A stretch of 64,000 bases of DNA from Ignavibacteria bacterium (lineage in GTDB: Bacteria; Bacteroidota; Ignavibacteria; Tepidaquicellales; Tepidaquicellaceae), in assembly GCA_016719565.1 (NCBI GenBank), contig JADJYU010000010.1:302197-366196 (forward strand), given 5' to 3'. The notes beneath the pieces were generated by a model, which did not search any database, was not told the origin of the DNA, and was given only the letters and a program-made list of their open reading frames with translations. The translations under genes were made by a program, and so were the position numbers. Positions 17,471 through 27,149 of this stretch are shown here, piece by piece (position 1 is the stretch's first letter; each line of letters starts with the position of its first letter).

Positions 17471-18915
17471 TGCTGTATGTTTACTGGTTCAGAAAAGATC
17501 TGAGGTTAGAAGATAATAAAGGTTTATCAGAATTTTTAAGCAATGTATCCGCCGGTAATAATTTTTCACTGATATACATTAAGAATAAAAATACTTTTAG
17601 TTATTTCGGTGAGAAAAGAATTTCCTTTCTGAATAATTCTTTGTCGGAACTTGAGTTAAGTCTTACTTCCGGTAATTTACATCTTCAAAAATTTTACGGA
17701 AAGAGTACGGAAATATTCAGATCTTTAACTGAAAAATACGGTGATATTAATTTATATTACAATAAACAGATAGAACCATACTGTATTAAAAGAGATATAC
17801 TTGTAAAAGAAATTATAGAAACCTCAGGCGGGAAAGTATTTGAATATAATGATACCTGTATATTCGAGCCGGGCGAAATTAAAAATGATTCCGGTGAGCA
17901 GTACAGGGTTTATACGCCGTTTAAGAAAAATGCTTTGAGCCGTCTTGAAAAAATTCATTACGGAAAAATAAATACAGGTCTGAACATAATTGACTGTGGT
18001 AATGAAGTTATTGTTGATATTAAAAGCGATTCAGAAGGCAATACCGGAATAAGCGGAAAGACAGAGCAAACTTTTATTTCCGGAGGGCGGAAAGAAGGAT
18101 TGAGTTTTCTTAAAGAATTTTATACATCCGGAATTTCAGAATATAAAAATAAAAGAGATATTCCCTCTGTGAAAGGTACAAGTAAACTCTCAGCTCATCT
18201 GCATTTCGGAACTGTCAGTATCAGAGAAGCTTTGAGAACTGCAATAGCCGCTCTTGAAAAATCAAAAAATGAACCTGATGCGACAGGTATTCAGACCTGG
18301 ATAAATGAATTACTCTGGAGAGAATTCTATTATCACATTACCTTTTTTAATCCCCGGCTGATTTCCGAATCATTCAGGAAAGAATATGACGATCTGAACT
18401 GGAGTTATGATGATATTCATTTTGAAAAATGGTGTAAAGGAATGACAGGTTACCCGATAGTCGACGCGGGAATGAGACAGCTGAATTCAGAAGGCTGGCT
18501 TCATAACAGAGTTAGAATGATCGTTGCCATGTTTCTTACAAAGGATCTTTTTATAGACTGGCGGCTCGGTGAGAAGTATTTTGCAGATAGACTTATCGAT
18601 TTGGATTTCGCAAGTAATAACGGAGGCTGGCAATGGTGCGCATCTACAGGTGTTGACGCTCAGCCGTATTTCAGGATTTTCAATCCTTATCTGCAGAGTA
18701 AAAAGTTTGATCCGGACGGAATATATATTAAAAAGTATATTCCGGAATTAAAGGATCTCCCTTCTGATCTGATACATGAGCCTGATCTGATGAGTGAAAG
18801 TGAACAGAAGAAATATAATGTGATCATTGATAAAAATTATCCGCGCCGTATGGTTGATCATTCGAAAGTAAGAGATAAAGTAATTACTGAATTTAAAAAA
18901 ATAAACAAAAACTGA
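17470..18915 (+). CDS. phrB: Deoxyribodipyrimidine photo-lyase (cryptochrome/photolyase family)
   Basis: A 481-residue photolyase. The N-terminal antenna domain starts LYVYWFRKDLRLEDNKGL. The FAD-binding C-terminal half shows TSKLSAHLHFGTVSIREA, NELLWREFYYHI, the WCKGMTGYPIVDAGMRQL motif, GWLHNRVRMIVAMFLTKDL, and ASNNGGWQWCASTGVDAQPYFRIFNP. These fit Class I CPD photolyases, which repair UV-made pyrimidine dimers with blue light and reduced FAD. It overlaps the previous gene by one base and is followed 5 nt later by gatB, so it sits in a tight operon. Confidence 0.9.
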   Translation: MLYVYWFRKDLRLEDNKGLSEFLSNVSAGNNFSLIYIKNKNTFSYFGEKRISFLNNSLSELELSLTSGNLHLQKFYGKSTEIFRSLTEKYGDINLYYNKQIEPYCIKRDILVKEIIETSGGKVFEYNDTCIFEPGEIKNDSGEQYRVYTPFKKNALSRLEKIHYGKINTGLNIIDCGNEVIVDIKSDSEGNTGISGKTEQTFISGGRKEGLSFLKEFYTSGISEYKNKRDIPSVKGTSKLSAHLHFGTVSIREALRTAIAALEKSKNEPDATGIQTWINELLWREFYYHITFFNPRLISESFRKEYDDLNWSYDDIHFEKWCKGMTGYPIVDAGMRQLNSEGWLHNRVRMIVAMFLTKDLFIDWRLGEKYFADRLIDLDFASNNGGWQWCASTGVDAQPYFRIFNPYLQSKKFDPDGIYIKKYIPELKDLPSDLIHEPDLMSESEQKKYNVIIDKNYPRRMVDHSKVRDKVITEFKKINKN

Positions 18916-18920
18916 TTATA

Positions 18921-20398
18921 TTGGATCCGGTACTATCCAAATATGAACCCGTCATAGGACTCGAAATTCACGCGCAGATGAAAACAAAGTCAAAGGCATT
19001 TTGTAAATGCTCTACTGAATTTCATTCGTCTCCGAATTCCAATGTCTGTCCCGTATGTCTAGGCTATCCCGGAACTCTTCCGGTGCTTAATGAAAATCTT
19101 GTTGATCATATTATAAGAATGGGCATTGCATTGAACTGCTCAATCCGTGAAGTTTCTATCTTTGCAAGAAAAAATTATTTCTATCCTGATCTCTCAAAAG
19201 GTTATCAGATCACGCAGTTTGAAACTCCGATTTGCACAGACGGATATCTCGACATTACTCTTAAAAATAAAGAAGTGAAAAGGATAGGCGTCACAAGAAT
19301 TCATATGGAAGAAGATGCAGGTAAATCAATTCACGATTTTCATGATGATGAATCACTTGTGGATTTTAACAGATGCGGTGTTCCGCTTATCGAGATTGTC
19401 AGTGAACCCGACATACGTTCGACCGAAGAAGCTTTCCAGTATCTTTCAAAGATCAGACAGACACTTGTTTATCTTGAGATCAATGACGGCAATATGGAGG
19501 AAGGTTCGCTCAGATGTGATGCAAACATTTCCGTGCGGCTTAAAGGAGAAAAAGAATTTGGAACAAGATGTGAAATTAAAAATCTTAATTCTTTTAAAAA
19601 TGTATCAGATGCGATCGATGCAGAAATTTTCAGACAGATCAAATTAATTGAATCCGGCGGTAAAGTTGTTTTCAATACAATGACCTTTAATGCAAAGGAT
19701 AAAACCACTTCAGCAACCAGATCAAAAGAAGAGGCTCATGATTACAGATATTTTCCTGAACCGGATCTTGTGAAAGTTACAGTTACTGAAGAGTGGAAAC
19801 AGAAGATCATGGAAAGTCTTCCGGAATTTCCGGATGCGAGATGCAGCAGATTTATGAAGGAATACTCACTCCCCTTTTCAGACTCTGATGAGATCACGCA
19901 GGATAAATTTTTCGCGGATTATTTTGAGGTAGCTGTAAGCGGTCTGAAGTCAAAAGATGAAACTTCTTACAGGACAGTAAGCAACATTGTCAGAGCCGAG
20001 GTAAGGAGAGTCCTCAATGAGCAGAAAATAAATATTAAGGAATTTAATATTCCCGGAAAAATTATTTCTATGATCGCAGATTCCGTTTCTTCCGGAAAAG
20101 TCAGTGTAACAGCTTCAAGGAAATTTTCAACAAATTACTCAAAGGGAAATCCGAAGAGGAAATGATATCGCTGTTTAAGAAAGCGGAATCAGATCTTTCA
20201 CAGATCTCTGACAGCAGTGAGATTGAATCCGTAGTTATGAAAATACTTGATCAAAATCCAAAGGAAGTGCAGAGATACAAAGGCGGTGAAAAAAAATTAG
20301 CCGGATTCTTTGTGGGTAAAATAATGCAGGAAAGTCACGGTAAGGCAAATCCAAAGATTGTAAATGAATTATTATTAAAAAATTTAGAAACCGAATAA
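18921..20398 (+). pseudogene. gatB: Asp-tRNA(Asn)/Glu-tRNA(Gln) amidotransferase subunit GatB, one-base frameshift
   Basis: Frame one runs 18921-20165 and has the conserved start YEPVIGLEIHAQ, the zinc site CPVCLGYPGTLPVLN, and the DYRYFPEPDL segment. The C-terminal YqeY-like domain continues in another frame to 20398 (KAESDLSQISD, VQRYKGGEKKLAGFFVGKIM, GKANPKIVNELL). Inserting one A at about 20117-20118 (TCAAGG to TCAAAGG) joins SVTAS to KEIFNKLLKG exactly as in GatB. The first frame otherwise ends in an unrelated tail. GatB is normally essential in organisms that use the transamidation route, so a homopolymer sequencing error is likelier than true loss. The start codon is TTG. Confidence 0.88.
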
Positions 20399-20401
20399 AA
20401 G

Positions 20402-21172
20402 TTGAGAAGAAAATTAATTGCAGGTAACTGGAAAATGAACTTAGGATTAAATGAATCCGGAGTTCTTGCTAAGCAGATTTTGGGAAAAGTAAAACAGAAT
20501 ATTTTAAAAAATGCGGACATTCTGATCTGTCCCCCGTTTATTTCACTTAGTCAGGTATGCGGGATAATTAAAGGTTCAGGAATAAAACTCGGCGCGCAGA
20601 ATCTGCATTATGAAAATGACGGCGCTTACACCGGCGAAATATCCGCAACTATGCTGAGATCCGCCGGCTGTGAATATGTGATAACAGGTCATAGTGAAAG
20701 AAGAAAATATTTTAATGAAACAAACTCAGTCGTTAATAAAAAAGCATTACAGGCTTTGAATCATGATCTGAAAGTTATTATATGCGTGGGTGAAACTCTT
20801 CAGGAAAGAGAAGATGAAATATTTGAGAGTATTATAACGGAACAGGTAACTATGGCTTTAAAAGATATTCCTTCTGAGAAAATGAATGATGTAGTGATTG
20901 CCTATGAACCTGTCTGGGCAATCGGAACAGGACTGAATGCATCTCCTAAACAGGTTATTGAAATTCATGCTCTCATCAGAAATACAGCAGAAGGAATTTT
21001 CAGCAAAGACATTGCGGAGAATATGATCATTCTCTACGGAGGCAGCGTGAATAAAGATAATGCAAAGGAAATATTATCTGCCGCAGGAGTTGATGGCGCT
21101 TTGATCGGCGGCGCTAGTCTTAAGCCTGATGATTTTGTTTTTATCGCTGAGCAGGCGGCTGCTGTAAAATAA
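20402..21172 (+). CDS. tpiA: Triosephosphate isomerase
   Basis: A 256-residue enzyme that interconverts dihydroxyacetone phosphate and glyceraldehyde 3-phosphate. The start RRKLIAGNWKMN carries the substrate-binding Asn and Lys. VITGHSERR holds the catalytic His, AYEPVWAIGTG the catalytic Glu and the hinge of loop 6, and LYGGSVNKDNA and DGALIGGASLKP the phosphate-binding loops. All are complete. The start codon is TTG, 3 nt after the stop of gatB, which marks tight co-transcription. Confidence 0.95.
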   Translation: MRRKLIAGNWKMNLGLNESGVLAKQILGKVKQNILKNADILICPPFISLSQVCGIIKGSGIKLGAQNLHYENDGAYTGEISATMLRSAGCEYVITGHSERRKYFNETNSVVNKKALQALNHDLKVIICVGETLQEREDEIFESIITEQVTMALKDIPSEKMNDVVIAYEPVWAIGTGLNASPKQVIEIHALIRNTAEGIFSKDIAENMIILYGGSVNKDNAKEILSAAGVDGALIGGASLKPDDFVFIAEQAAAVK

Positions 21173-21208
21173 TTTTTAAAAATAATTTAATAATATTAAT
21201 ATATAGTT

Positions 21209-22384
21209 ATGAAAGATACAGTAATAGTTGCGGCAGTCAGAACTCCTGTTGGAAGTTTTATGGGAAGTCTTTCTTCTTTGAAAGGACCCGAGCTCGGAGC
21301 AATCGTAATTAAGGAAGCGATTAAACAAGCCGGAATAAAACCTGAAGATGTTTCAGAAGTGATAATGGGATGTGTTTTACCTGCAGGTATGGGACAAGCG
21401 CCTGCAAGACAGGCTGCTATATTCGCCGGTCTCCCTGATTCCGTTCCCGCGCTTACTATAAATAAAGTATGCGGCTCAGGTCTGAAATCCGTTATGCTTG
21501 CGGATCAGGCGATCAAATGCGGAGACGCTGAAATTGTAGTAGCAGGCGGATTTGAATCAATGAGCAATGTTCCCTACTATCTTGATAAAGCCAGATCAGG
21601 ATACAGAATGGGAAACGGAACTGTCGTTGACGGAATGATAAATGACGGTCTTTGGGATGTCTATAATAATTATCATATGGGCAGCGCCGCTGAAATGTGT
21701 TCAAGGGAAATGGATATATCACGCGAAGATCAGGATGCTTTCGCGGAAGAGAGTTATAACCGTGCTTTAAATGCTGCGAAGGAAGGAAAGTTCAAGGATG
21801 AGATCGTACCTGTTGAAATTAAAAGTAAAAAAGGAAGTGTAACTGTAACTGAAGATGAAGATCCTACTAAAGTTAATTTCGAAAAAGGTAAAGCTTTAAA
21901 AGGTGCATTTGATAAAGACGGAACTGTGACTGCGTTTAATTCATCCAGCATAAATGACGGAGCTGCTGCGCTTGTACTTATGTCTGCAGATAAAGCAAAA
22001 GAACTCGGCATTACACCGCTTGCAAAAATTATAGCTCAGGGCTCATTCGCACAAAAGCCGGAATGGTTCACAACATCTCCCGCATATGCAATAAAACATG
22101 TTCTTGAAAAAGCAAAACTTGAAGTGAAAGATCTCGATCTCATTGAAGCTAACGAGGCGTTTTCAGTTCAGGCCTGCGCTGTGAATAAACTCGCAGGACT
22201 CGATCCCGCAAAAGTAAATGTCAACGGCGGAGCGGTTGCGATCGGTCATCCTATCGGAGCCAGCGGAGCAAGGATACTTACTACTCTCGTTCATGCAATG
22301 AAAAACAGAAACGCAAAAAGAGGACTTGCAACCCTTTGTATTGGCGGAGGCGAAGCAAGCGCATTAATTATTGAAAGAGACTAA
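21209..22384 (+). CDS. atoB: Acetyl-CoA C-acetyltransferase (thiolase)
   Basis: A 391-residue thiolase II-type enzyme. NKVCGSGLKSVMLA has the acyl-accepting Cys88, NEAFSVQA the loop Glu/Ala, GGAVAIGHPIGASGAR the His, and TLCIGGGEASALIIER the second Cys. The length and motifs fit biosynthetic or degradative acetoacetyl-CoA thiolases. Directly downstream are 3-hydroxyacyl-CoA dehydrogenase and acyl-CoA dehydrogenase, so the three encode most steps of short-chain beta-oxidation or its reverse. The crotonase step is absent here. Confidence 0.92.
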   Translation: MKDTVIVAAVRTPVGSFMGSLSSLKGPELGAIVIKEAIKQAGIKPEDVSEVIMGCVLPAGMGQAPARQAAIFAGLPDSVPALTINKVCGSGLKSVMLADQAIKCGDAEIVVAGGFESMSNVPYYLDKARSGYRMGNGTVVDGMINDGLWDVYNNYHMGSAAEMCSREMDISREDQDAFAEESYNRALNAAKEGKFKDEIVPVEIKSKKGSVTVTEDEDPTKVNFEKGKALKGAFDKDGTVTAFNSSSINDGAAALVLMSADKAKELGITPLAKIIAQGSFAQKPEWFTTSPAYAIKHVLEKAKLEVKDLDLIEANEAFSVQACAVNKLAGLDPAKVNVNGGAVAIGHPIGASGARILTTLVHAMKNRNAKRGLATLCIGGGEASALIIERD

Positions 22385-22415
22385 TTTATTTTTTAAACAT
22401 ATTAATAGAATTCAA

Positions 22416-23267
22416 ATGAAAAATATTGCAGTAATAGGATCAGGTACAATGGGCAACGGAATTGCCCATACATTTGCGCAGTTCGGATACAGCGTAAAGC
22501 TTATAGATATTAGTCAGGATTTTCTTAGTAAAGGAATAGATACAATTACTAAAAATCTTGACAGACAGGTAAAGAAAGGAACGCTGAGTGAAGAACAAAA
22601 AACAGAAACTTTAAATAATATTGTAACTACAGTTAATATTTCAGACGCTTCTGATTCTGATCTTGTAATCGAAGCAGCGACAGAGAATATCGGGATAAAG
22701 AAGAATATTTTTTCAGAACTTGATAAGCACTGTAAATCTGATACTATACTTGCGAGCAACACATCTTCAATTTCAATAACTGAAATAGCGGCTTTCACTA
22801 AAAGACCTGATAAAGTGATCGGGATGCATTTTATGAATCCCGTTCCGCTTATGAAGCTTGTCGAAATTATAAGAGGACTCGCTACTTCACAGGAGACTTA
22901 TGATACAATAAAAGTTTTAACTGAAAAAATTGAAAAAACTCCGGTGGAAGTGCAGGACTATCCGGGTTTTGTAGCAAACAGAATTTTACTTCCTATGCTG
23001 AATGAAGCGATGTACTGCGTAATGGAAGGCGTTGCGGAACCGGAAGCAATTGATAATGTAATGAAGCTCGGAATGAATCATCCTATGGGACCGCTGACTC
23101 TTGCGGATTTTATCGGACTTGATGTATGCCTTTCCATTATGAATGTGCTTCATGAAGGTCTCGGAGATTCAAAATACAGACCTTGTCCCCTCTTAAAGAA
23201 AATGGTCGCTGCCGGTCATCTCGGCAGAAAGAGCGGAAAAGGTTTCTATGATTATTCACAAAAATAA
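22416..23267 (+). CDS. hbd: 3-hydroxybutyryl-CoA (3-hydroxyacyl-CoA) dehydrogenase
   Basis: A 283-residue NAD(H)-dependent dehydrogenase. I chose the ATG at 22416 because it directly precedes the Rossmann start MKNIAVIGSGTMGNGIAHTFA; a frame extension to 22371 overlaps the thiolase and adds an unrelated leader. Further motifs are LASNTSSISITEIA, the catalytic-His segment GMHFMNPVPLMKLVEI, and DYPGFVANRILLPMLNEA. It ends GRKSGKGFYDYS, the standard end of this family. It oxidises or reduces 3-hydroxybutyryl-CoA and works between the thiolase and acyl-CoA dehydrogenase genes on each side. Confidence 0.92.
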   Translation: MKNIAVIGSGTMGNGIAHTFAQFGYSVKLIDISQDFLSKGIDTITKNLDRQVKKGTLSEEQKTETLNNIVTTVNISDASDSDLVIEAATENIGIKKNIFSELDKHCKSDTILASNTSSISITEIAAFTKRPDKVIGMHFMNPVPLMKLVEIIRGLATSQETYDTIKVLTEKIEKTPVEVQDYPGFVANRILLPMLNEAMYCVMEGVAEPEAIDNVMKLGMNHPMGPLTLADFIGLDVCLSIMNVLHEGLGDSKYRPCPLLKKMVAAGHLGRKSGKGFYDYSQK

Positions 23268-23291
23268 ACTATTAAAATAAAATCAATAATT

Positions 23292-24434
23292 ATGAATTTT
23301 GATCTAACGGAAGAGCAGATCTCGATAAGAGATGCTGCAAGAGATTTCGCTGAAAATGAAATTGCGCCGTCAGCAGTGGAAAGAGATCTTACATCTGAGT
23401 TTCCAAAGGAAATTGTAAAAAAATTAGGCGAGCTTGGATTTATGGGAATGATGGTATCACATGAATGGGGAGGAGCCGGTATGGATACAATCTCTTATGT
23501 TCTTGCTATTGAAGAAATATCAAAGGTTGATGCTTCTGTAGGTGTTATAATGTCTGTAAATAATTCTCTTGTCTGTTTCGGTATAGAAAAATGGGGAAAT
23601 GATTTTCAGAAAGAAAAATATTTAAAACCTCTTGCATCAGGACAGTTGCTCGGCGCATTCTGTCTTTCCGAACCTGAAGCCGGAAGCGACGCTACACATC
23701 AGAATACCGAAGCTGTACTTGACGGAGATCATTATGTTATTAACGGAATGAAAAACTGGATAACTAACGGCGTGCAGTGTGATGTATATTTTCTTCAGGC
23801 TATGACCGATAAATCAAAAGGATATAAAGGTATCTCAACTTTTATAATTGATAAAAATACTCCGGGTCTCGAGATTGGAAAAAAAGAAGATAAAATGGGA
23901 ATCAGAAGTTCTGACACATGTACCTTAGGTCTGAATAATGTCAGGGTTCCTGTAGAAAATCTGTTAGGTGAGGAGGGTATCGGTTTTAAAATTGCTATGG
24001 AAACTCTTAACGGCGGAAGAATTGGTGTTGCTGCGCAGGCTCTTGGTATTGCCCAGGCAAGCCTTGAAGCGTCAGTTAAATATTCTAAAGTGAGAAAAGC
24101 TTTTAACTCAACTATTTCCGAGCTTCAGTCGATTCAGTTTAAACTTGCTCAAATGGCTACTGACATTGAATCCGCAAGACTCATGATTTACAGTGCAGCT
24201 TTAAATAAAGACAATAAAAAAAGTTATATAAAGGAAGCTTCCATGGGAAAACTTCTTGCAAGTCAGGCTGCAGTTAACTGTGCGCTTGAAGCAATTCAGA
24301 TTCACGGCGGTTACGGTTATGTAAGGGAATATCTTGTGGAAAGATTTCTCAGAGACTCTAAGATCACTCAGATATATGAAGGTACAAGCGAAATACAGAA
24401 ACTTGTTATTGCAAGAGAAATTCTCAGAAACTGA
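23292..24434 (+). CDS. Short-chain acyl-CoA dehydrogenase (butyryl-CoA type)
   Basis: A 380-residue flavoenzyme of the acyl-CoA dehydrogenase family. Landmarks are LTEEQISIRDAARDFAENEIAP at the start, CLSEPEAGSDATH for FAD/substrate contact, NGMKNWITNGV, LNGGRIGVAAQALGIAQ, QIHGGYGYVREYLVERFLRDSKI, and the catalytic base Glu363 in IYEGTSEIQ. This arrangement is typical of butyryl-CoA and short-chain enzymes. It closes the plus-strand run and overlaps the 3' end of the convergent minus-strand gene by 11 bases. Confidence 0.9.
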   Translation: MNFDLTEEQISIRDAARDFAENEIAPSAVERDLTSEFPKEIVKKLGELGFMGMMVSHEWGGAGMDTISYVLAIEEISKVDASVGVIMSVNNSLVCFGIEKWGNDFQKEKYLKPLASGQLLGAFCLSEPEAGSDATHQNTEAVLDGDHYVINGMKNWITNGVQCDVYFLQAMTDKSKGYKGISTFIIDKNTPGLEIGKKEDKMGIRSSDTCTLGLNNVRVPVENLLGEEGIGFKIAMETLNGGRIGVAAQALGIAQASLEASVKYSKVRKAFNSTISELQSIQFKLAQMATDIESARLMIYSAALNKDNKKSYIKEASMGKLLASQAAVNCALEAIQIHGGYGYVREYLVERFLRDSKITQIYEGTSEIQKLVIAREILRN

Positions 24435-25134
24435 AAATTATATTTGCAGTAAGATTTACACTGTTGAAATTCGGTGATAATGAAGTAATAAGCGGCTTGA
24501 GTACATCGTTACTCAGCGGTACGAACCTGTAACTTAATTCAAAGCCGTAACCTATTTTAGAATAGCTTGCAAGACCAACTGCTATTTCATAATTCATATT
24601 CCAGAAATCATTTTCAGCCCTGACAGTGCCGAGATAATTGAAATTAACATCGTCAGTATAAACCTGACTGACTACTTCTTCTGATATATACATCATTCCG
24701 ATACCGCCGCTGATGTAGGCTTTATTGAGAAAAGACGTATAATTTTTTCCCTGTGGAAAAAACTTTATTCTCATATTCAGCGGTAATGCAAAAAGTCTGG
24801 AATCCGAAGGCACATAATAGCGCCTTCCTACAGTCGGACTTGTATAATAAAAGCCGTTATTCGAATAAGCGGTCGTAAATAAATATGACGGCGCAAACTC
24901 CACTCCGGCTACTTCATTTATTACTGCTCCGAATTGTCCCGTTATCTCTTTAAGAAAATCTCCCTGTGACAGCTGAAAAAAAGGATATGCGCTCCTTGCT
25001 GTATTGTCAGTCAGATAAACTAATTTATATCCGACACCTGCATAAAAATTCAGATCATTGGATCTGCTCTTAATCTGAGAAAAAGCGTTTCCCGTCATTA
25101 ATAAAACGAATACCGCGATTAATAATTTTTTCAT
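24424..25134 (-). CDS. Predicted outer-membrane beta-barrel protein
   Basis: A 236-residue protein with a signal peptide (LLIAVFVLLMTGNAFSQ). The mature part alternates polar and aromatic residues in short strands (FYAGVGYKLVYL, YEIAVGLASYSKIGYGFELSYRFV) and ends VNLTANIIFSF, where the final Phe is typical of outer-membrane barrels assembled by BamA. No family name is assigned. It lies 7 nt downstream of hslU and is convergent with the acyl-CoA dehydrogenase gene. Confidence 0.65.
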   Translation of the reverse strand: MKKLLIAVFVLLMTGNAFSQIKSRSNDLNFYAGVGYKLVYLTDNTARSAYPFFQLSQGDFLKEITGQFGAVINEVAGVEFAPSYLFTTAYSNNGFYYTSPTVGRRYYVPSDSRLFALPLNMRIKFFPQGKNYTSFLNKAYISGGIGMMYISEEVVSQVYTDDVNFNYLGTVRAENDFWNMNYEIAVGLASYSKIGYGFELSYRFVPLSNDVLKPLITSLSPNFNSVNLTANIIFSF

Positions 25135-25141
25135 ATAGTTA

Positions 25142-26569
25142 TTATAAAATATACCTGCTTAGATCCCTGTCCCTTACAATTGAATCCAGTTTCCGGTTTA
25201 CATATTCCTTTGATATCCCGACTTTTTTATTTTTGAATTTATCAGGGATCTCAAACAACAGTTCTTCAAGTACAGTTGTAAGAATAGTGTGAAGTCTTCT
25301 TGCGCCTATGTTTTCTACCTGTTCATTCACTTCTGCAGCTGTCTTTGCGATCTCACGGATGGCATCATCATCAAATGTAAGTTCAACTCCTTCCGATGTA
25401 AACATCGCCTGATATTGTTTTATCAGCGCATTTTCCGGCTGTGTAAGTATTTTGTAAAAGTCTTCTTCACCAAGACTGTTAAGTTCCACTCTTATCGGAA
25501 ATCTTCCCTGTAGTTCAGGTATCAGATCACTTGGCTTCGAAGTATGAAAAGCCCCGGACGCAATAAACAGAATATGATCTGTAAGCACAGGTCCGTATTT
25601 TGTAATAACCGTTGAACCTTCCACAATAGGCAGAAGGTCTCTCTGCACTCCCTCCCTCGAAACATCCGGACCCTGTGATTTTGAACCACCTCCCGCTACT
25701 TTATCTATCTCATCTATAAATACTATTCCGGAATTCTGAACTTTATCCACCGCTTCTTTAATTACTGCATCCATATCGATCAGTTTTCCGGATTCTTCCT
25801 GAGTAAGGACTTTTCTCGCTTCAGCAATAGTCAGTTTTCTTTTCTTTGATTTCTTCGGCATCATATTTCCGAAAAGGTCATTCAGATTAATTCCCATTTC
25901 CTCAAGACCTATCGGTCCGAGTACCTGAAGCATCGGGAAGTTTTCACTTGAAAGATCCAGCTCTATTGTCCTTCCGTCAAGTTCTCCGTTACGCAGCTGC
26001 TCCCGGAGTTTTTCCCGTGTTCTGTTATTAAGCTCCTGAGCGTTATTCTTCTCTTCAGCGCTCTGATTTTCATTCGCAGCTCCGTTAGCGGATTTCTTTA
26101 GCGGAGGCAGTAATATATCGAGAATTCTATCTTCCGTATTTTCGATTGCCTTTAATTCCACTTCCTCCATCCTCTTAGTCTTAACAATATTTACGGACAG
26201 ATCAGAAAGTTCTCTGATCATTGACTCCACATCGCGTCCCACATATCCGACTTCAGTAAATTTGGATGCTTCTACTTTTATAAAAGGCGCATTTGCTAAT
26301 TTGGAAATTCTTCTTGCGATCTCTGTTTTACCTACACCGGTTGGTCCTATCATGATAATATTATTCGGCATGATCTCGTCTTTCATTTTATCCGCCACGT
26401 TCTGCCTTCTCCATCTGTTTCTTAATGCAATCGCGACAGATTTCTTCGCATTCTGCTGACCTATAATATACTTATCAAGCTCTTCTACGATCTCTGAGGG
26501 TGTTAGCTGTTTTAATTCGGAATTCGTCTTTTTCGTTTTGCTCTTTTTCGCTTTATCTTTTATTATCAA
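25142..26569 (-). CDS. hslU: ATP-dependent protease ATPase subunit HslU
   Basis: A 475-residue AAA+ unfoldase that feeds proteins to the HslV peptidase. Visible are LTPSEIVEELDKYIIGQQNAKK, Walker A GPTGVGKT at 75-82, the VGYVGRDVESMI pore segment, an Asn/Glu-rich I-domain (about 150-260), Walker B GIVFIDEIDK, and the C-terminal sensor region ENIGARRLHTILTTVLEELLF, ending in SRYIL as needed to dock into HslV. It sits 31 nt downstream of hslV, the usual pair. The I-domain is longer and more charged than in enterobacterial HslU. Confidence 0.95.
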   Translation of the reverse strand: MIIKDKAKKSKTKKTNSELKQLTPSEIVEELDKYIIGQQNAKKSVAIALRNRWRRQNVADKMKDEIMPNNIIMIGPTGVGKTEIARRISKLANAPFIKVEASKFTEVGYVGRDVESMIRELSDLSVNIVKTKRMEEVELKAIENTEDRILDILLPPLKKSANGAANENQSAEEKNNAQELNNRTREKLREQLRNGELDGRTIELDLSSENFPMLQVLGPIGLEEMGINLNDLFGNMMPKKSKKRKLTIAEARKVLTQEESGKLIDMDAVIKEAVDKVQNSGIVFIDEIDKVAGGGSKSQGPDVSREGVQRDLLPIVEGSTVITKYGPVLTDHILFIASGAFHTSKPSDLIPELQGRFPIRVELNSLGEEDFYKILTQPENALIKQYQAMFTSEGVELTFDDDAIREIAKTAAEVNEQVENIGARRLHTILTTVLEELLFEIPDKFKNKKVGISKEYVNRKLDSIVRDRDLSRYIL

Positions 26570-26600
26570 TTTATCTTTTAATTTTCTTTTTTAAATATAA

Positions 26601-27143
26601 TTATAATTCTTCAATAGAAATATTACTATTTGTATAAATACAGATATCTGCCGCCTGCTCAAGCGATTCGGTCACAATTTCCTTCGCTGAAAGTTTTGAA
26701 TACTTTAAAAGCATCCGAGCCGCTACCAGAGCATACTGACCGCCTGACCCGATCGCGACAATTCCGTCGTCCGGTTCTATTATATCTCCGGTACCCGATA
26801 TAATCAATGCTCTTTCATTATCTATTACAGCAAGAAGCGCCTCCAGTCTTCTGAGATATTTATCCGTCCTCCATTCCTTCGCAAGTTCAACCGCAGCTCT
26901 TGAAAGATTACCTTTATACTGCTCCAGCTTACTCTCAAATCTTTCAAATAAAGTAAATGCATCAGATGTAGAACCTGCAAATCCGGCAAGCACTTTTCCG
27001 TTGTATAATGTCCTTACTTTTCTGGTCTTATGCTTCATCACGGTATTTCCCATTGTAACCTGACCGTCGCTGCCGATCACCGCTTTTCCGTCTTTAATAA
27101 GTCCGATTACTGTAGTTGACCTTATCCTGTTTTTATTGTTCAA
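26601..27143 (-). CDS. hslV: ATP-dependent protease peptidase subunit HslV
   Basis: A 180-residue threonine peptidase of the proteasome-beta fold. The mature N-terminus should be the first Thr of RSTTVIGLI (residue 10) after removal of a short leader; GSDGQVTMGNTVMKH and VLAGFAGSTSDAFTLFERFE follow, as in the family. It forms the hydrolytic core with HslU, encoded 31 nt downstream. The start codon is TTG at 27143, 6 nt after the stop of rpoN, so translation may be coupled. Confidence 0.94.
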   Translation of the reverse strand: MNNKNRIRSTTVIGLIKDGKAVIGSDGQVTMGNTVMKHKTRKVRTLYNGKVLAGFAGSTSDAFTLFERFESKLEQYKGNLSRAAVELAKEWRTDKYLRRLEALLAVIDNERALIISGTGDIIEPDDGIVAIGSGGQYALVAARMLLKYSKLSAKEIVTESLEQAADICIYTNSNISIEEL

Positions 27144-27149
27144 TTTATT

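Noticed and set aside
22371..22415. Upstream start for the 3-hydroxyacyl-CoA dehydrogenase.
   Set aside because: It overlaps the thiolase gene and adds 15 residues not found before the Rossmann start in the family; the ATG at 22416 fits.
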